Shown piece after piece: positions 26,201-33,137 of a DNA stretch of 64,000 bases. The position numbers and the translations under genes are program-made. Source of the stretch: Thermanaerothrix daxensis (lineage in GTDB: Bacteria; Chloroflexota; Anaerolineae; Anaerolineales; Anaerolineaceae); contig NZ_LGKO01000006.1 in NCBI RefSeq assembly GCF_001306145.1, positions 186,001-250,000 of the forward strand. The letters are read 5' to 3'. How positions within the stretch are numbered: position 1 is the stretch's first letter; each line of letters begins with the position of its first letter. The notes under the pieces were generated by a model that saw only the letters and a list, made by a program, of their open reading frames with translations, was not told where the DNA came from and ran no database searches.

Positions 26201-26695
26201 GAGGAGGGGGATTTTGTGCAGGCGCGCGCCTGGCTCACCGAGAGTCTGGAGATGGCCAGGCGGGTGGGGGCGGCGGCTCTGAGTGCGGCGGTGCTGGATT
26301 CTTTGGGGAAGGTCCACGCCGGGCTGGGGGAGTGGGAGGCGGCGGCCCATGCCTTTGGTGAGGGTCTGGTGGTGGCTTTGAACAGCCAGGCCTGGCCGCT
26401 GCTGCTGGAGATTCTGACCAACGTGGCCGCGCTGTGGGCGCGGCAGGGGCAGATCGCGCACGCCCTGGCGCTGTTGGAGAGCCTGAGGGGGCATCCTCAG
26501 GCCGTGCATGAAATTCGCCAACGGGCCGAGGTGGTTTACCGCGACCTGGACCGCGCGGCCGTGACCGAAGAGGCGGGGAACGCAGCACGGGCGGAGTGGC
26601 AGGGCCTTACGGTAGAAGGGATGGTGCGACGGGCGCTGAGTCTGCTCCACCCGCGCGGGACGGTGCACGAAAACGGGGGTGCATTGGCTTCCTGA
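23234..26695 (+). CDS. GGDEF diguanylate cyclase fused to STAND-type ATPase and TPR repeats
   Basis: 1153 residues. Residues 1-165 are a GGDEF domain (DTLTGVYSRAAL; YGGDEFLVLLP with intact GGDEF near 82-86; no RxxD inhibitory site). Residues ~180-430 look like an AAA/ORC-type ATPase whose P-loop is degenerate (EAPPQGGQTRF). A second ATPase of the NB-ARC/STAND type follows: PIVGREEEL near 432, Walker A GPGGVGKS near 454, Walker B HLLLLLED near 525. From ~790 there are TPR repeats (AYQRGDNALAAAYFRQALDL and similar). No DNA-binding or membrane segment was seen. It could make c-di-GMP under control of a signal-binding STAND switch. GTG start at 23234; the exact start is uncertain. Confidence 0.8.
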   Translation: MDLPLDTLTGVYSRAALMPLVQAVLARAQPPERPWALFFLDLDDFKSINDAFGHARGDAILATLAAHLRAFLGDRGLVVRYGGDEFLVLLPNLEARAAVALGEELVTSVQNQEFSGEPPLRLRLSLGVALYPQDGTEIETLLGVADRRHYQAKRSGKGQVVGPYSPALEWRYLPLVPPRLIEREAALGTLRTWFNDLESHYRGVLRIEAPPQGGQTRFLEEVRRLAHLRGLAVLALNGNPALSRRHLGALSEAARTWPLEVRPAQGLAPFFAALFREVARQNARGLLITVDNPAWIDAASLQAIRALLSEETPWPLGVVYTTQGMAGDFRASLFSVIRLGPLSEYGTRLWVRQSLQMEPAPDLLAWLHAASSGLPGALEDLIEGLIAHQVLLPTLAGWQFQAPLAWAGLDPAQLRPPRPPHNLPEPLLWSPIVGREEELWALERMVFQRRLAVVVGPGGVGKSRLAMQVAWEHLDDFPDGVFRYSVAEANSLEDVALGLGEVLGLTFHYPALSLWEQLLDHLRPRHLLLLLEDTEHYPELRTFLLQCLDGAPRVHLLVTSRETLHLPAEWLYPLRGLACPPSAVAEGLETYPAVELFLQRVRQLQPAFALSGDERQQVAELCHLSGGLPLAIQIVAAWAASLGCAEALRLIRQRPPWSEDLSLSPGGEHRLRGVLDSFWNLFSPEEQRVLMRLSVFQGGFTTDAARVVAGASIFFLDGLAGKAYLSLEPEGRYRAHPILLQYARDHLHALPELEEETRYRHAEWMLWRAAQANARLYGAEQARALQTLEQDYPNLRQAWAWALERRRYDWLLAALDTLSTLLGTRGRFLEAAHWLNETLLALASEEVAVEAEARRFLAQVLVRRGEFAYHLGHYEESLGYLEQALALLDAENEVQAHALALDSLASTLRALGRLEEAQARLERALHLFRRAGNLRAVCEVINHLGVAAYQRGDNALAAAYFRQALDLGRTLRYEGQVARALNNLANVALEEGDFVQARAWLTESLEMARRVGAAALSAAVLDSLGKVHAGLGEWEAAAHAFGEGLVVALNSQAWPLLLEILTNVAALWARQGQIAHALALLESLRGHPQAVHEIRQRAEVVYRDLDRAAVTEEAGNAARAEWQGLTVEGMVRRALSLLHPRGTVHENGGALAS

Positions 26696-26753
26696 AATTG
26701 GGGGTTTACGGTTAAACTAGGGCCGTTCATCTATCTTATTTTGGGAGGCCTGC

Positions 26754-27161
26754 ATGGCAACGGCATCGGTTGAATGGATTGGCGGCAAGCGGTTTGTGGG
26801 GATGGATTCGACCCACCACAGCGTGGTGCTTTCGACGCCGGATGAGGGGGTGGGTATGAAGCCCTCTGAATTGCTCCTGGTGGCATTGGCCGCCTGCACA
26901 GCCGTGGACGTGGTGGAGATTCTGCGCAAGAAGCGCCTGGACCTGCGCGGCCTGCGCATCAGCGTACACGGGGAGCAGGAGGTTGAACCACCCTGGACGT
27001 TCCGCAAGATACACGTGCATTATGCCTTGCGCGGGCCGGATCTGACCCCGGAGGCAGTGGAGCAGGCCATTCGCCTTTCGGAGGAGAAATACTGCTCGGT
27101 TGCGGCCACGGTGCGCGGCAGCGCCGAGATCACCTACGATTACGAGATTGAAGAGGCCTGA
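26754..27161 (+). CDS. OsmC/YhfA-family protein
   Basis: 135 residues. GMKPSELLLVALAACTAVDVVEIL and the later RLSEEKYCSVAATV carry the two conserved Cys of the OsmC/Ohr superfamily (near 46 and 114); the spacing and sequence are closest to the YhfA-like branch, whose substrate is unknown. Members reduce organic hydroperoxides in the cytoplasm using a reactive thiol pair. GGGAGG lies upstream of the ATG at 26754, and TTAAACT near 26712 may be the -10. It is monocistronic: the his promoter follows. Confidence 0.85.
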   Translation: MATASVEWIGGKRFVGMDSTHHSVVLSTPDEGVGMKPSELLLVALAACTAVDVVEILRKKRLDLRGLRISVHGEQEVEPPWTFRKIHVHYALRGPDLTPEAVEQAIRLSEEKYCSVAATVRGSAEITYDYEIEEA

Positions 27162-27270
27162 GCAGGGGGCAGTGCTCTTGGGCGGATGGTAAAATTTGAG
27201 GATTGGTAACGTTTTGTTTTGAAGGAACGAGGATACTTCGGTAACATTTTATGTGAACTAACACGAAACC

Positions 27271-27299
27271 TTGACAATTTTGCGCCCTTTACGTAAACT
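27271..27299 (+). promoter_or_regulatory. his operon promoter
   Basis: TTGACA at 27271-27276 and TAAACT at 27294-27299, 17 bp apart, the best promoter match in the window. Transcription would begin near 27305-27307, only a few bases before the leader-peptide ATG. Confidence 0.7.
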
Positions 27300-27309
27300 T
27301 GAGCCAATC

Positions 27310-27366
27310 ATGCAGTTGCGGATCGTTCGCTTCCATCATCATTTGCACGCACTCCCCTCCGCCTGA
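27310..27366 (+). CDS. hisL: Putative histidine leader peptide (attenuator)
   Basis: An 18-codon open frame reading MQLRIVRFHHHLHALPSA. Four of five consecutive codons are His (CAT CAT CAT TTG CAC, 27334-27348), as in his operon leader peptides. It starts 3-5 bases after the predicted transcription start, so it would be translated from an almost leaderless RNA; there is no RBS. A segment overlapping its stop codon repeats the 5' arm of the downstream terminator-like palindrome. It sits 98 bp before hisG. Too short for standard gene callers; the case rests on codon content and context. Confidence 0.65.
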   Translation: MQLRIVRFHHHLHALPSA

Positions 27367-27410
27367 TCGGCAGCGAGGTCCGCTCCTCTTATTCCCCTCC
27401 CGCACAAGCC

Positions 27411-27440
27411 TCCCTCCGCCGATCGGCGGAGGGAGTTTTC
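27411..27440 (+). terminator. Terminator-like palindrome in the his leader (attenuator stem)
   Basis: TCCCTCCGCCGA and TCGGCGGAGGGA form a perfect 24-bp palindrome (27411-27434) followed by GTTTTCT. Positions 27355-27371 carry CCCTCCGCC-T-GATCGGC, a near copy of the 5' arm with one extra T, which could compete for the 3' arm and act as antiterminator. hisG begins 30 bp downstream. Confidence 0.6.
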
Positions 27441-27463
27441 TATTCCCATGCGGAGTGTTGCGT

Positions 27464-28498
27464 ATGGCGTCGTTTCGTATCTCCCTCCCTTCCAAAGGCC
27501 GCCTGGCCGAAGATGCCCTGGCGTTCCTGGCAGCCTGCGGCTTGCCGGTTTATAAACCCAACCCGCGTCAGTATGAGGCCCTCCTGCCCGGCCTGCCCGA
27601 TCTCAAAGTCCTCTTCCAGCGCCCCGGCGATATCGTTGCCAGCGTGGCTGATGGCAGTGTGGATTTCGGCATCACCGGGCTGGATATGGTGCTGGAAAAA
27701 ACTCCCCTGCCCACCCCCCTGCTGATCCTGCACGAGGCCCTGCGCTTCGGCGGGTGCAGTCTCTACCTGGCCATCCCCGAGACGTGGGAGGATGTGTGGA
27801 CGTTGGATGACCTGCGCCGCCACGCGACCATCCTGGGCCGTCCCCTGCGTGTGGCTACCAAGTTTCCTCGCCTAAGTGGGGATTTCCTCTCCCGCCACGG
27901 CATCCCCCATACCCTCATCTCCGCCGAGGGCACCTTGGAGACCGCCCCTGCCATCGGCTATGCGGATTTGATCAGCGATCTGGTGGCTTCCGGGCAAACC
28001 CTGCGCGATAACCGCTTGCGTCCCCTGGAAAGCGGGCGCATTCTCGATTCTCAAGCCGTCCTCATTGCCAATTTTGCCACCCTCAAGCACAACCCCGCCG
28101 CGCTGAGCCTGGCGCGCCACCTGCTCGAATTCATCGAAGCCCACCTGCGCGCCGCCGATAACTACTCTGTGTTCGCCAATATGCGCGGTAAATCGCCCCA
28201 GGAGGTGGCCCAGCGCATTTTCGATCACTGCACCATCCGCGGTTTGCAGGGCCCCACCCTTTCCCCCGTCATCACTCCCGGTGGCAACGGCGATTGGTAT
28301 GCCGTTCACGTGGTGGTGCGCAAGGACGAGATCTTCCAGGCGGTAAACCAGTTGCGCGCCGTTGGGGGGAGCGGCGTGGTGGTAACCCCGGTCACCTACA
28401 TCTTCGATGAGGAGCCTCCGCGCTACATGGCCCTGCTGCGCGCCCTGGAGCGGGAAGCGCCCCCTCCCCTGCCCTACACCTTTCAGGAGGAGGCATGA
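27464..28498 (+). CDS. hisG: ATP phosphoribosyltransferase, long form
   Basis: 344 residues. FRISLPSKGRLAEDALAFL and DFGITGLDMVLE are HisG family motifs; TAPAIGYADLISDLVASG forms the PRPP/ATP site. The C-terminal ~75 residues (WYAVHVVVRKDEIFQAVNQL) are the regulatory HisG_C domain that binds histidine for feedback inhibition, so no HisZ is needed. It catalyses the first step of histidine synthesis. ATG at 27464 fits the family N-terminus, with CGGAG 8 bases upstream; a longer open frame runs back into the leader. The stop overlaps hisC (ATGA). Confidence 0.93.
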   Translation: MASFRISLPSKGRLAEDALAFLAACGLPVYKPNPRQYEALLPGLPDLKVLFQRPGDIVASVADGSVDFGITGLDMVLEKTPLPTPLLILHEALRFGGCSLYLAIPETWEDVWTLDDLRRHATILGRPLRVATKFPRLSGDFLSRHGIPHTLISAEGTLETAPAIGYADLISDLVASGQTLRDNRLRPLESGRILDSQAVLIANFATLKHNPAALSLARHLLEFIEAHLRAADNYSVFANMRGKSPQEVAQRIFDHCTIRGLQGPTLSPVITPGGNGDWYAVHVVVRKDEIFQAVNQLRAVGGSGVVVTPVTYIFDEEPPRYMALLRALEREAPPPLPYTFQEEA

Positions 28499-29613
28499 TG
28501 CAAATTGCACCCCACCTGGATCAACTCCCTCCTTACACCCCCATTGAACCTTTCGAGGTGCTCTCGGCGCGTTACGGGCGTGCCCCGCATGAGATCATTA
28601 AACTGGACGCCAACGAGAACCCGTATGGCCCCTCGCCGCGCGCCCTGGAGGCTCTGGCGCACCTGGAATGGGCGCACATCTACCCCGATCCGGAGAGCCG
28701 GGCTCTGCGCGCGGCCCTAGCCGATTTTCTGGGCGTGCCGATGGCCCACATCCTGGCCGGTGCCGGCGCCGATGAGTTGATTGACTTGCTCCTGCGCATC
28801 TTGCTCCGCCCCGGCGACCGCATTCTCATCGCACCGCCTACCTTCGGCATGTATGCCTTTGATGCCCGCCTCAATGCCGGCGAGGTGATCGAAATCCCGC
28901 GCCGCCCCGATTTCAGCCTGGACCTGGAAGCGATGGAGCAGGCCGTGTTCACCTACCGCCCCAAGGCCGTCTTGCTCGCCAGCCCCAACAACCCCGATGG
29001 CAGTCTGCTGGATGCCGGCACCCTGGCGCGCCTGTTTACCTGGCCCACGCTGATCGTGCTGGATGAGGCCTACATCGAGTTTGCCGAAGATGGCGGGCGC
29101 CTGGGGGAGCGCCTGAGCAGCATCCGTGCCCCGCTCGAACGCGAGAACGTGGTGGTCTTGCGCACCTTTAGCAAGTGGGCCGGGCTGGCCGGCCTGCGCG
29201 TGGGTTACGGCGTCTTCCCGGAATGGCTACTGCCCACGTTGTGGAAGGCCAAACAGCCCTACAACGTCAACGTTGCCGCCAGCGCCGCCGCCATTGCCTC
29301 GCTGGGGGACCTGGACACTCTGGCCGAACGTGTGGCATGCCTGCGCCGCGAGCGGGCGCGTCTGTTGGCTTTGCTCTCCACCCTTCCGTATCTCCGGCCC
29401 ATCCCCTCACAGGCCAATTTCATCCTCTGCCGCGTTCTAGACCGCCCGGCGCGGGTGCTCAAGGAAGCCCTGGCCGCCGAGGGCATCTTCGTGCGTTATT
29501 TCGATACCCCCTATCTGCAAAACTACCTCCGCATCAGCGTGGGACGTCCTGAAGATAGCGACACGCTGATCGCGGTCTTAAGGAGGCTTGGCGATGATTC
29601 CCGATCCCGTTGA
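28495..29613 (+). CDS. hisC: Histidinol-phosphate aminotransferase
   Basis: 372 residues, PLP class I/II fold. [14 protein letters not shown] at the N-terminus, ASPNNPDGS near 162, VLDEAYIEF near 185 and the PLP-lysine motif [17 protein letters not shown] near 225 are diagnostic of HisC. It converts imidazole-acetol phosphate to histidinol phosphate using glutamate. AGGAGGAGG precedes the ATG, which overlaps the hisG stop; a second ATG three bases later is an alternative start. The stop lies after the hisB start region, so the genes are tightly packed. Confidence 0.95.
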   Translation: MMQIAPHLDQLPPYTPIEPFEVLSARYGRAPHEIIKLDANENPYGPSPRALEALAHLEWAHIYPDPESRALRAALADFLGVPMAHILAGAGADELIDLLLRILLRPGDRILIAPPTFGMYAFDARLNAGEVIEIPRRPDFSLDLEAMEQAVFTYRPKAVLLASPNNPDGSLLDAGTLARLFTWPTLIVLDEAYIEFAEDGGRLGERLSSIRAPLERENVVVLRTFSKWAGLAGLRVGYGVFPEWLLPTLWKAKQPYNVNVAASAAAIASLGDLDTLAERVACLRRERARLLALLSTLPYLRPIPSQANFILCRVLDRPARVLKEALAAEGIFVRYFDTPYLQNYLRISVGRPEDSDTLIAVLRRLGDDSRSR

Positions 29614-30214
29614 ACCGGCAGGTCGGCGCGCGGAGGTGCGCCGCGAAACTGCCGAAACGCGCATCCGTGTGGCGCTCAACCTGGATGGCAGCGGCCGGCA
29701 CCGCATTCAAACCGGCATCGGCTTTCTGGACCACATGCTGGCGCAACTGGCTTACCACGGTCTGTTTGACCTGGAGATTGAGGCGCAGGGTGACTTGCAC
29801 ATTGACCCTCACCACACGCTGGAAGATGTGGCGCTGACCCTAGGCGAGGCGTTCGACCGCGCTCTGGGTGAACGCGCCGGGTTAACCCGCATGGGCTTTT
29901 TCTACGCCCCCATGGATGAGAGCCTGGCACGGGTGGTGGTGGACTTTTCTGGCCGGCCCTACGCCGTGGTGCAGGTGCGCTGGCAGGCCCCCTTACTGGG
30001 GACACTTCCCACCAGTCTTTTTGCCCACTTCCTGGAGTCCTTTGCCCAGCGCGCTCGCTGTGCGCTGCATGCGCGCGTTTTTTATGGGCGGGATGACCAC
30101 CACCGGGCCGAGGCCCTCTTCAAGGCTCTGGGGCGGGCCCTCTGCGCTGCCACTCGCCTGGAGCCGCGCCGTCAGGGTCAGATTCCCTCCACCAAGGGGG
30201 TGCTGGATGTCTGA
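29594..30214 (+). CDS. hisB: Imidazoleglycerol-phosphate dehydratase
   Basis: 206 residues, the monofunctional bacterial type without a phosphatase domain. Metal-binding motifs [18 protein letters not shown] near 37 and [11 protein letters not shown] near 66 (HHxxED), and a second set near 170 ([17 protein letters not shown]). The usual DDHHTVED has Pro in place of the second Asp, a mild change. The ATG at 29594 is preceded by AGGAGG at 29581-29586 and overlaps the hisC 3' end. It dehydrates imidazoleglycerol phosphate using Mn. Confidence 0.94.
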   Translation: MIPDPVEPAGRRAEVRRETAETRIRVALNLDGSGRHRIQTGIGFLDHMLAQLAYHGLFDLEIEAQGDLHIDPHHTLEDVALTLGEAFDRALGERAGLTRMGFFYAPMDESLARVVVDFSGRPYAVVQVRWQAPLLGTLPTSLFAHFLESFAQRARCALHARVFYGRDDHHRAEALFKALGRALCAATRLEPRRQGQIPSTKGVLDV

Positions 30215-30827
30215 GCCAATCCCGGTTGTGGTGGTGGATGCGGGGACGGGCAACCTGCGCTCGGTGGTGGCGGCGTTGCGCAAGTGCGGTGCGGTGGTCA
30301 CGCTGACCCACGATCCCGAGGTGGTGCGCCGTGCCGAGCGGGTGGTCCTGCCGGGGGTGGGGGCGTTTGGCGAGTTCATGCGCGGCCTGCGTGAGCGCCA
30401 TTTGGAGGAGGCGCTGCGTGAGGTGGCGGCCGCAGGGCGCCCCCTGCTGGGCATCTGTGTGGGCATGCAGGCCCTGCTGGAAGTGAGTGAGGAAATGGGG
30501 GCGCATGCCGGCCTGGGCCTGGTACGCGGGCGGGTGGTGCGCTTTGACCTGCCGGTAGGCTACAAAGTGCCCCATACCGGCTGGAACCAGCTCTGGCCGC
30601 AGCGCACATCCCCCCTCTGGCAGGGGCTTTGCCCCGGCGATTACGCCTACTTCAACCACAGTTACTACTGCCAGGTGTCCGACCCAGCGGTCGCACTGAG
30701 CCTGACGGATTACGGATTGGATTTTGTCAGCGCGTTGGCCCAGGATCATCTGTTCGGGGTGCAGTTTCACCCCGAGAAGAGCCAGGCGGTGGGCGAACGC
30801 CTGCTGCGCAATTTCTTGAGCCTGTGA
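30207..30827 (+). CDS. hisH: Imidazole glycerol phosphate synthase, glutaminase subunit
   Basis: 206 residues, class I glutamine amidotransferase. [18 protein letters not shown] at the N-terminus, the nucleophile elbow LLGICVGMQ near 83 with the catalytic Cys, and [11 protein letters not shown] near 188 with catalytic His and Glu. It supplies ammonia to HisF. It overlaps the hisB 3' end by 8 bp, which favours coupled translation. The ATG at 30207 matches the family start; the longer open frame is a shadow across hisB. Confidence 0.94.
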   Translation: MSEPIPVVVVDAGTGNLRSVVAALRKCGAVVTLTHDPEVVRRAERVVLPGVGAFGEFMRGLRERHLEEALREVAAAGRPLLGICVGMQALLEVSEEMGAHAGLGLVRGRVVRFDLPVGYKVPHTGWNQLWPQRTSPLWQGLCPGDYAYFNHSYYCQVSDPAVALSLTDYGLDFVSALAQDHLFGVQFHPEKSQAVGERLLRNFLSL

Positions 30828-30839
30828 GGGAGGTTCCCG

Positions 30840-31592
30840 ATGCCTGAATTTACCGTGTTTCCGGCCATTGATCTCCGCCAGGGGCGGGTGGTGCGCTTGC
30901 AAGAGGGCGACCCGGCGCGCGAGACGGTGTTCAGCACCGACCCCGCCGAGGTGGCCCGGCGCTTCCTGACCGCCGGGGCGCGCTGGCTGCACGTGATCAA
31001 CCTGGATGGCGCGCTGGGCGAGACGGCGGCGGCCCAGGCCAACGAAGTGGCCATTGCCCAAATTGCCGCGCTGGCGGCAGAGTACGATGCGCAGATCCAG
31101 GTGGGCGGTGGGGTGCGCTCGATGGAAGCCATTGCCCGCTTGCTGGGGATGGGAGTGGGCCGCGTCATTCTGGGCACGCTGGCCATCCAGCAGCCGCAGA
31201 CGCTGGCGGCGGCCATTGCGCGCTGGGGAGCCGAGCGCATCGCTTACAGCCTTGACCTGCGCCAGGGGGAGGTGCAGATCCATGGCTGGCAGCGCAGCGC
31301 GCCGTATGACCCAGCCGAGGTGCTCGCGCGCCTGGCCGATTACGGCCTGCGTTGGGTCATCTTTACCGACGTACAGCGTGATGGTATGCTGACCGGTGCC
31401 AACCTGGATACCGCCGCGACGCTGGCACGCGATCCGCGCCTGTGCGTCATCCTTGCTGGGGGAGTAACCCACCTTGAGGAGGTGCGCCAGGCCCGCGCGC
31501 GAGGGCTGGCAGGGGTGATTGTCGGGCGCGCGCTTTACACCGGCGAACTCGATCTGGCTACCCTGCTGGCGGAGGCGTCCCATGCTGGCTAA
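30840..31592 (+). CDS. hisA: Phosphoribosylformimino-AICAR phosphate isomerase
   Basis: 250 residues, a TIM barrel. [18 protein letters not shown] holds the catalytic Asp near residue 9, and [12 protein letters not shown] near 175 the second one; [12 protein letters not shown] is a phosphate-binding loop. It carries out the Amadori rearrangement of ProFAR. GGGAGG precedes the ATG at 30840, 12 bp after hisH. It overlaps hisF by 11 bp. Confidence 0.94.
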   Translation: MPEFTVFPAIDLRQGRVVRLQEGDPARETVFSTDPAEVARRFLTAGARWLHVINLDGALGETAAAQANEVAIAQIAALAAEYDAQIQVGGGVRSMEAIARLLGMGVGRVILGTLAIQQPQTLAAAIARWGAERIAYSLDLRQGEVQIHGWQRSAPYDPAEVLARLADYGLRWVIFTDVQRDGMLTGANLDTAATLARDPRLCVILAGGVTHLEEVRQARARGLAGVIVGRALYTGELDLATLLAEASHAG

Positions 31593-32364
31593 GCGCATCA
31601 TCCCCTGCCTGGATGTCAAAGGGGGGCGTGTGGTTAAGGGGGTCAATTTCGTCAACCTGCGCGATGCGGGAGACCCGGTGGAACAAGCCGCACTTTACGA
31701 TGCGCTGGGTGCCGACGAACTGGTCTTCCTGGATATTGAAGCCACCCCCGCCGGGCGCGCCACGGTCGTCAACCTGGTGGCGCAGGTGGCCGAGCAGGTC
31801 CGCATGCCCCTAACGGTGGGCGGCGGGGTGCGTTCGCTGGAAGACATGCGCCGCCTGCTGCTGGCCGGGGCGGATAAGATCAGCCTGAATTCGGCGGCGG
31901 TGCGCCAGCCCCATCTGCTCAGCGAGGGCGCGGCGCGCTTTGGCAGCCAGTGCATGGTGCTGGCAATTGACGCCCGCCGCGTGCCCGGCAGTACCCCCCC
32001 GCGCTGGGAGGTGATGATTGACGGTGGCCGCACCCCCACCGGCCTGGATGCCCTGGAATGGGGGCGGCGTGGTGTGGAACTGGGGGCCGGGGAGATCCTG
32101 CTCACCAGCCTGGATCGCGATGGCACGCGCGCCGGTTACGACCTGGAACTGACTGCCGCCTTCGCTGCGGCCTTGCCCGTGCCGATCATTGCCTCGGGCG
32201 GGGCGGGGTGCGAGGCGCACTTTGCCGAGGTGCTGACCACCGGCGGGGCGGATGCGGCCCTGGCGGCGACGCTCTTCCACGATGGGCTGGTGCACATCCC
32301 GCACCTCAAGGCTTTTCTGGCCGCGCGCGGCATTCCCATCCGTCCCTTCCGGGAGGCCGTATGA
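31582..32364 (+). CDS. hisF: Imidazole glycerol phosphate synthase, cyclase subunit
   Basis: 260 residues, TIM barrel, homologous to His[24 protein letters not shown] holds the catalytic Asp11; VLAIDARRV near 130 holds the second Asp; [10 protein letters not shown] and IASGGAG are the phosphate loops. With HisH it forms imidazoleglycerol phosphate and AICAR. ATG at 31582 lies within the end of hisA; the stop overlaps the hisI ATG. Confidence 0.95.
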   Translation: MLAKRIIPCLDVKGGRVVKGVNFVNLRDAGDPVEQAALYDALGADELVFLDIEATPAGRATVVNLVAQVAEQVRMPLTVGGGVRSLEDMRRLLLAGADKISLNSAAVRQPHLLSEGAARFGSQCMVLAIDARRVPGSTPPRWEVMIDGGRTPTGLDALEWGRRGVELGAGEILLTSLDRDGTRAGYDLELTAAFAAALPVPIIASGGAGCEAHFAEVLTTGGADAALAATLFHDGLVHIPHLKAFLAARGIPIRPFREAV

Positions 32365-32717
32365 ACAGCCTGCCCGCTCTGAACTACGACGCGCAGGGGC
32401 TGATCCCGGCCGTTGTGCAGGATGCGGCCAACGGCGAGGTGCTGATGCTGGGCTGGATGAACGCCGCGGCGCTGGCCCACACGCTGGAAAGTGGGCAGGT
32501 GCACTTCTGGTCGCGCCGGCGCCGCGCTCTCTGGCGTAAGGGGGAGACTTCGGGGCACACCCTGGAAGTGGTGGAGGTGCGCGTGGATTGCGATGCCGAC
32601 GCCCTGCTCATCCGCGTCCGCCCGGCGGGCCCCACCTGCCACACCGGCAACCGCACTTGCTTTTACCGTCGCCTGGAAGACCTGGCGGCCGATCCCTCCG
32701 TTGAGACAGGAGCCTGA
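32361..32717 (+). CDS. hisI: Phosphoribosyl-AMP cyclohydrolase
   Basis: 118 residues, monofunctional. [34 protein letters not shown] and the zinc/magnesium motifs [10 protein letters not shown] and [13 protein letters not shown] are characteristic. It opens the ring of phosphoribosyl-AMP. The ATG overlaps the hisF stop (ATGA), and hisE follows after two bases as a separate gene rather than the fused hisIE of enterobacteria. Confidence 0.94.
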   Translation: MNSLPALNYDAQGLIPAVVQDAANGEVLMLGWMNAAALAHTLESGQVHFWSRRRRALWRKGETSGHTLEVVEVRVDCDADALLIRVRPAGPTCHTGNRTCFYRRLEDLAADPSVETGA

Positions 32718-32719
32718 AC

Positions 32720-33028
32720 ATGAGCATGCTGGAACGGCTGTATGAGATCATTTGCGAGCGCCGCGATGCTCCGCGCCCCGATTCTTACACCAGCCATCTG
32801 CTGGCCCGCGGCGAGGACCAGATTTTGAAAAAGGTTGGCGAAGAAGCCATTGAGGTGATTGTGGCGGCCAAGGGCCAGGGCGATCAGCGCCTGGTGGAGG
32901 AGGTAGCCGACCTGACCTACCACCTGCTGGTACTGCTGGCCCTGCATGGCCTGCGCCCGGCGGATGTGGAGGCCGAACTGATGCGCCGCCACCTGCAGCG
33001 GAGCGGCGGCACGGAAAACCCGGCTTGA
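32720..33028 (+). CDS. hisE: Phosphoribosyl-ATP diphosphatase
   Basis: 102 residues, an all-alpha MazG-like fold. SYTSHLLARGEDQILKKVGEEAIEVIVAAK and LVEEVADLTYHLLVLLA carry the conserved Glu/Asp metal ligands (EExxE and ExxD). It removes pyrophosphate from phosphoribosyl-ATP, step two of the pathway. CAGGAGC precedes the ATG. It is the last gene of the operon; hisD and a histidinol-phosphatase are not in the window. Confidence 0.92.
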   Translation: MSMLERLYEIICERRDAPRPDSYTSHLLARGEDQILKKVGEEAIEVIVAAKGQGDQRLVEEVADLTYHLLVLLALHGLRPADVEAELMRRHLQRSGGTENPA

Positions 33029-33137
33029 AACGTTTTAAAAAAGGGGTGGGAGTAAAATAAGGCACAGGGCACATGCCTGCCTGCGGTGGGGATGCCATCT
33101 GCCGATCCTCAATTTTGCTCCCGCTTGAGCCCATCTT

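Noticed and set aside
27162-27463. T-box riboswitch for the his operon
   Set aside because: No T-box core sequence; the leader peptide with His codons and a terminator stem explains the region better.
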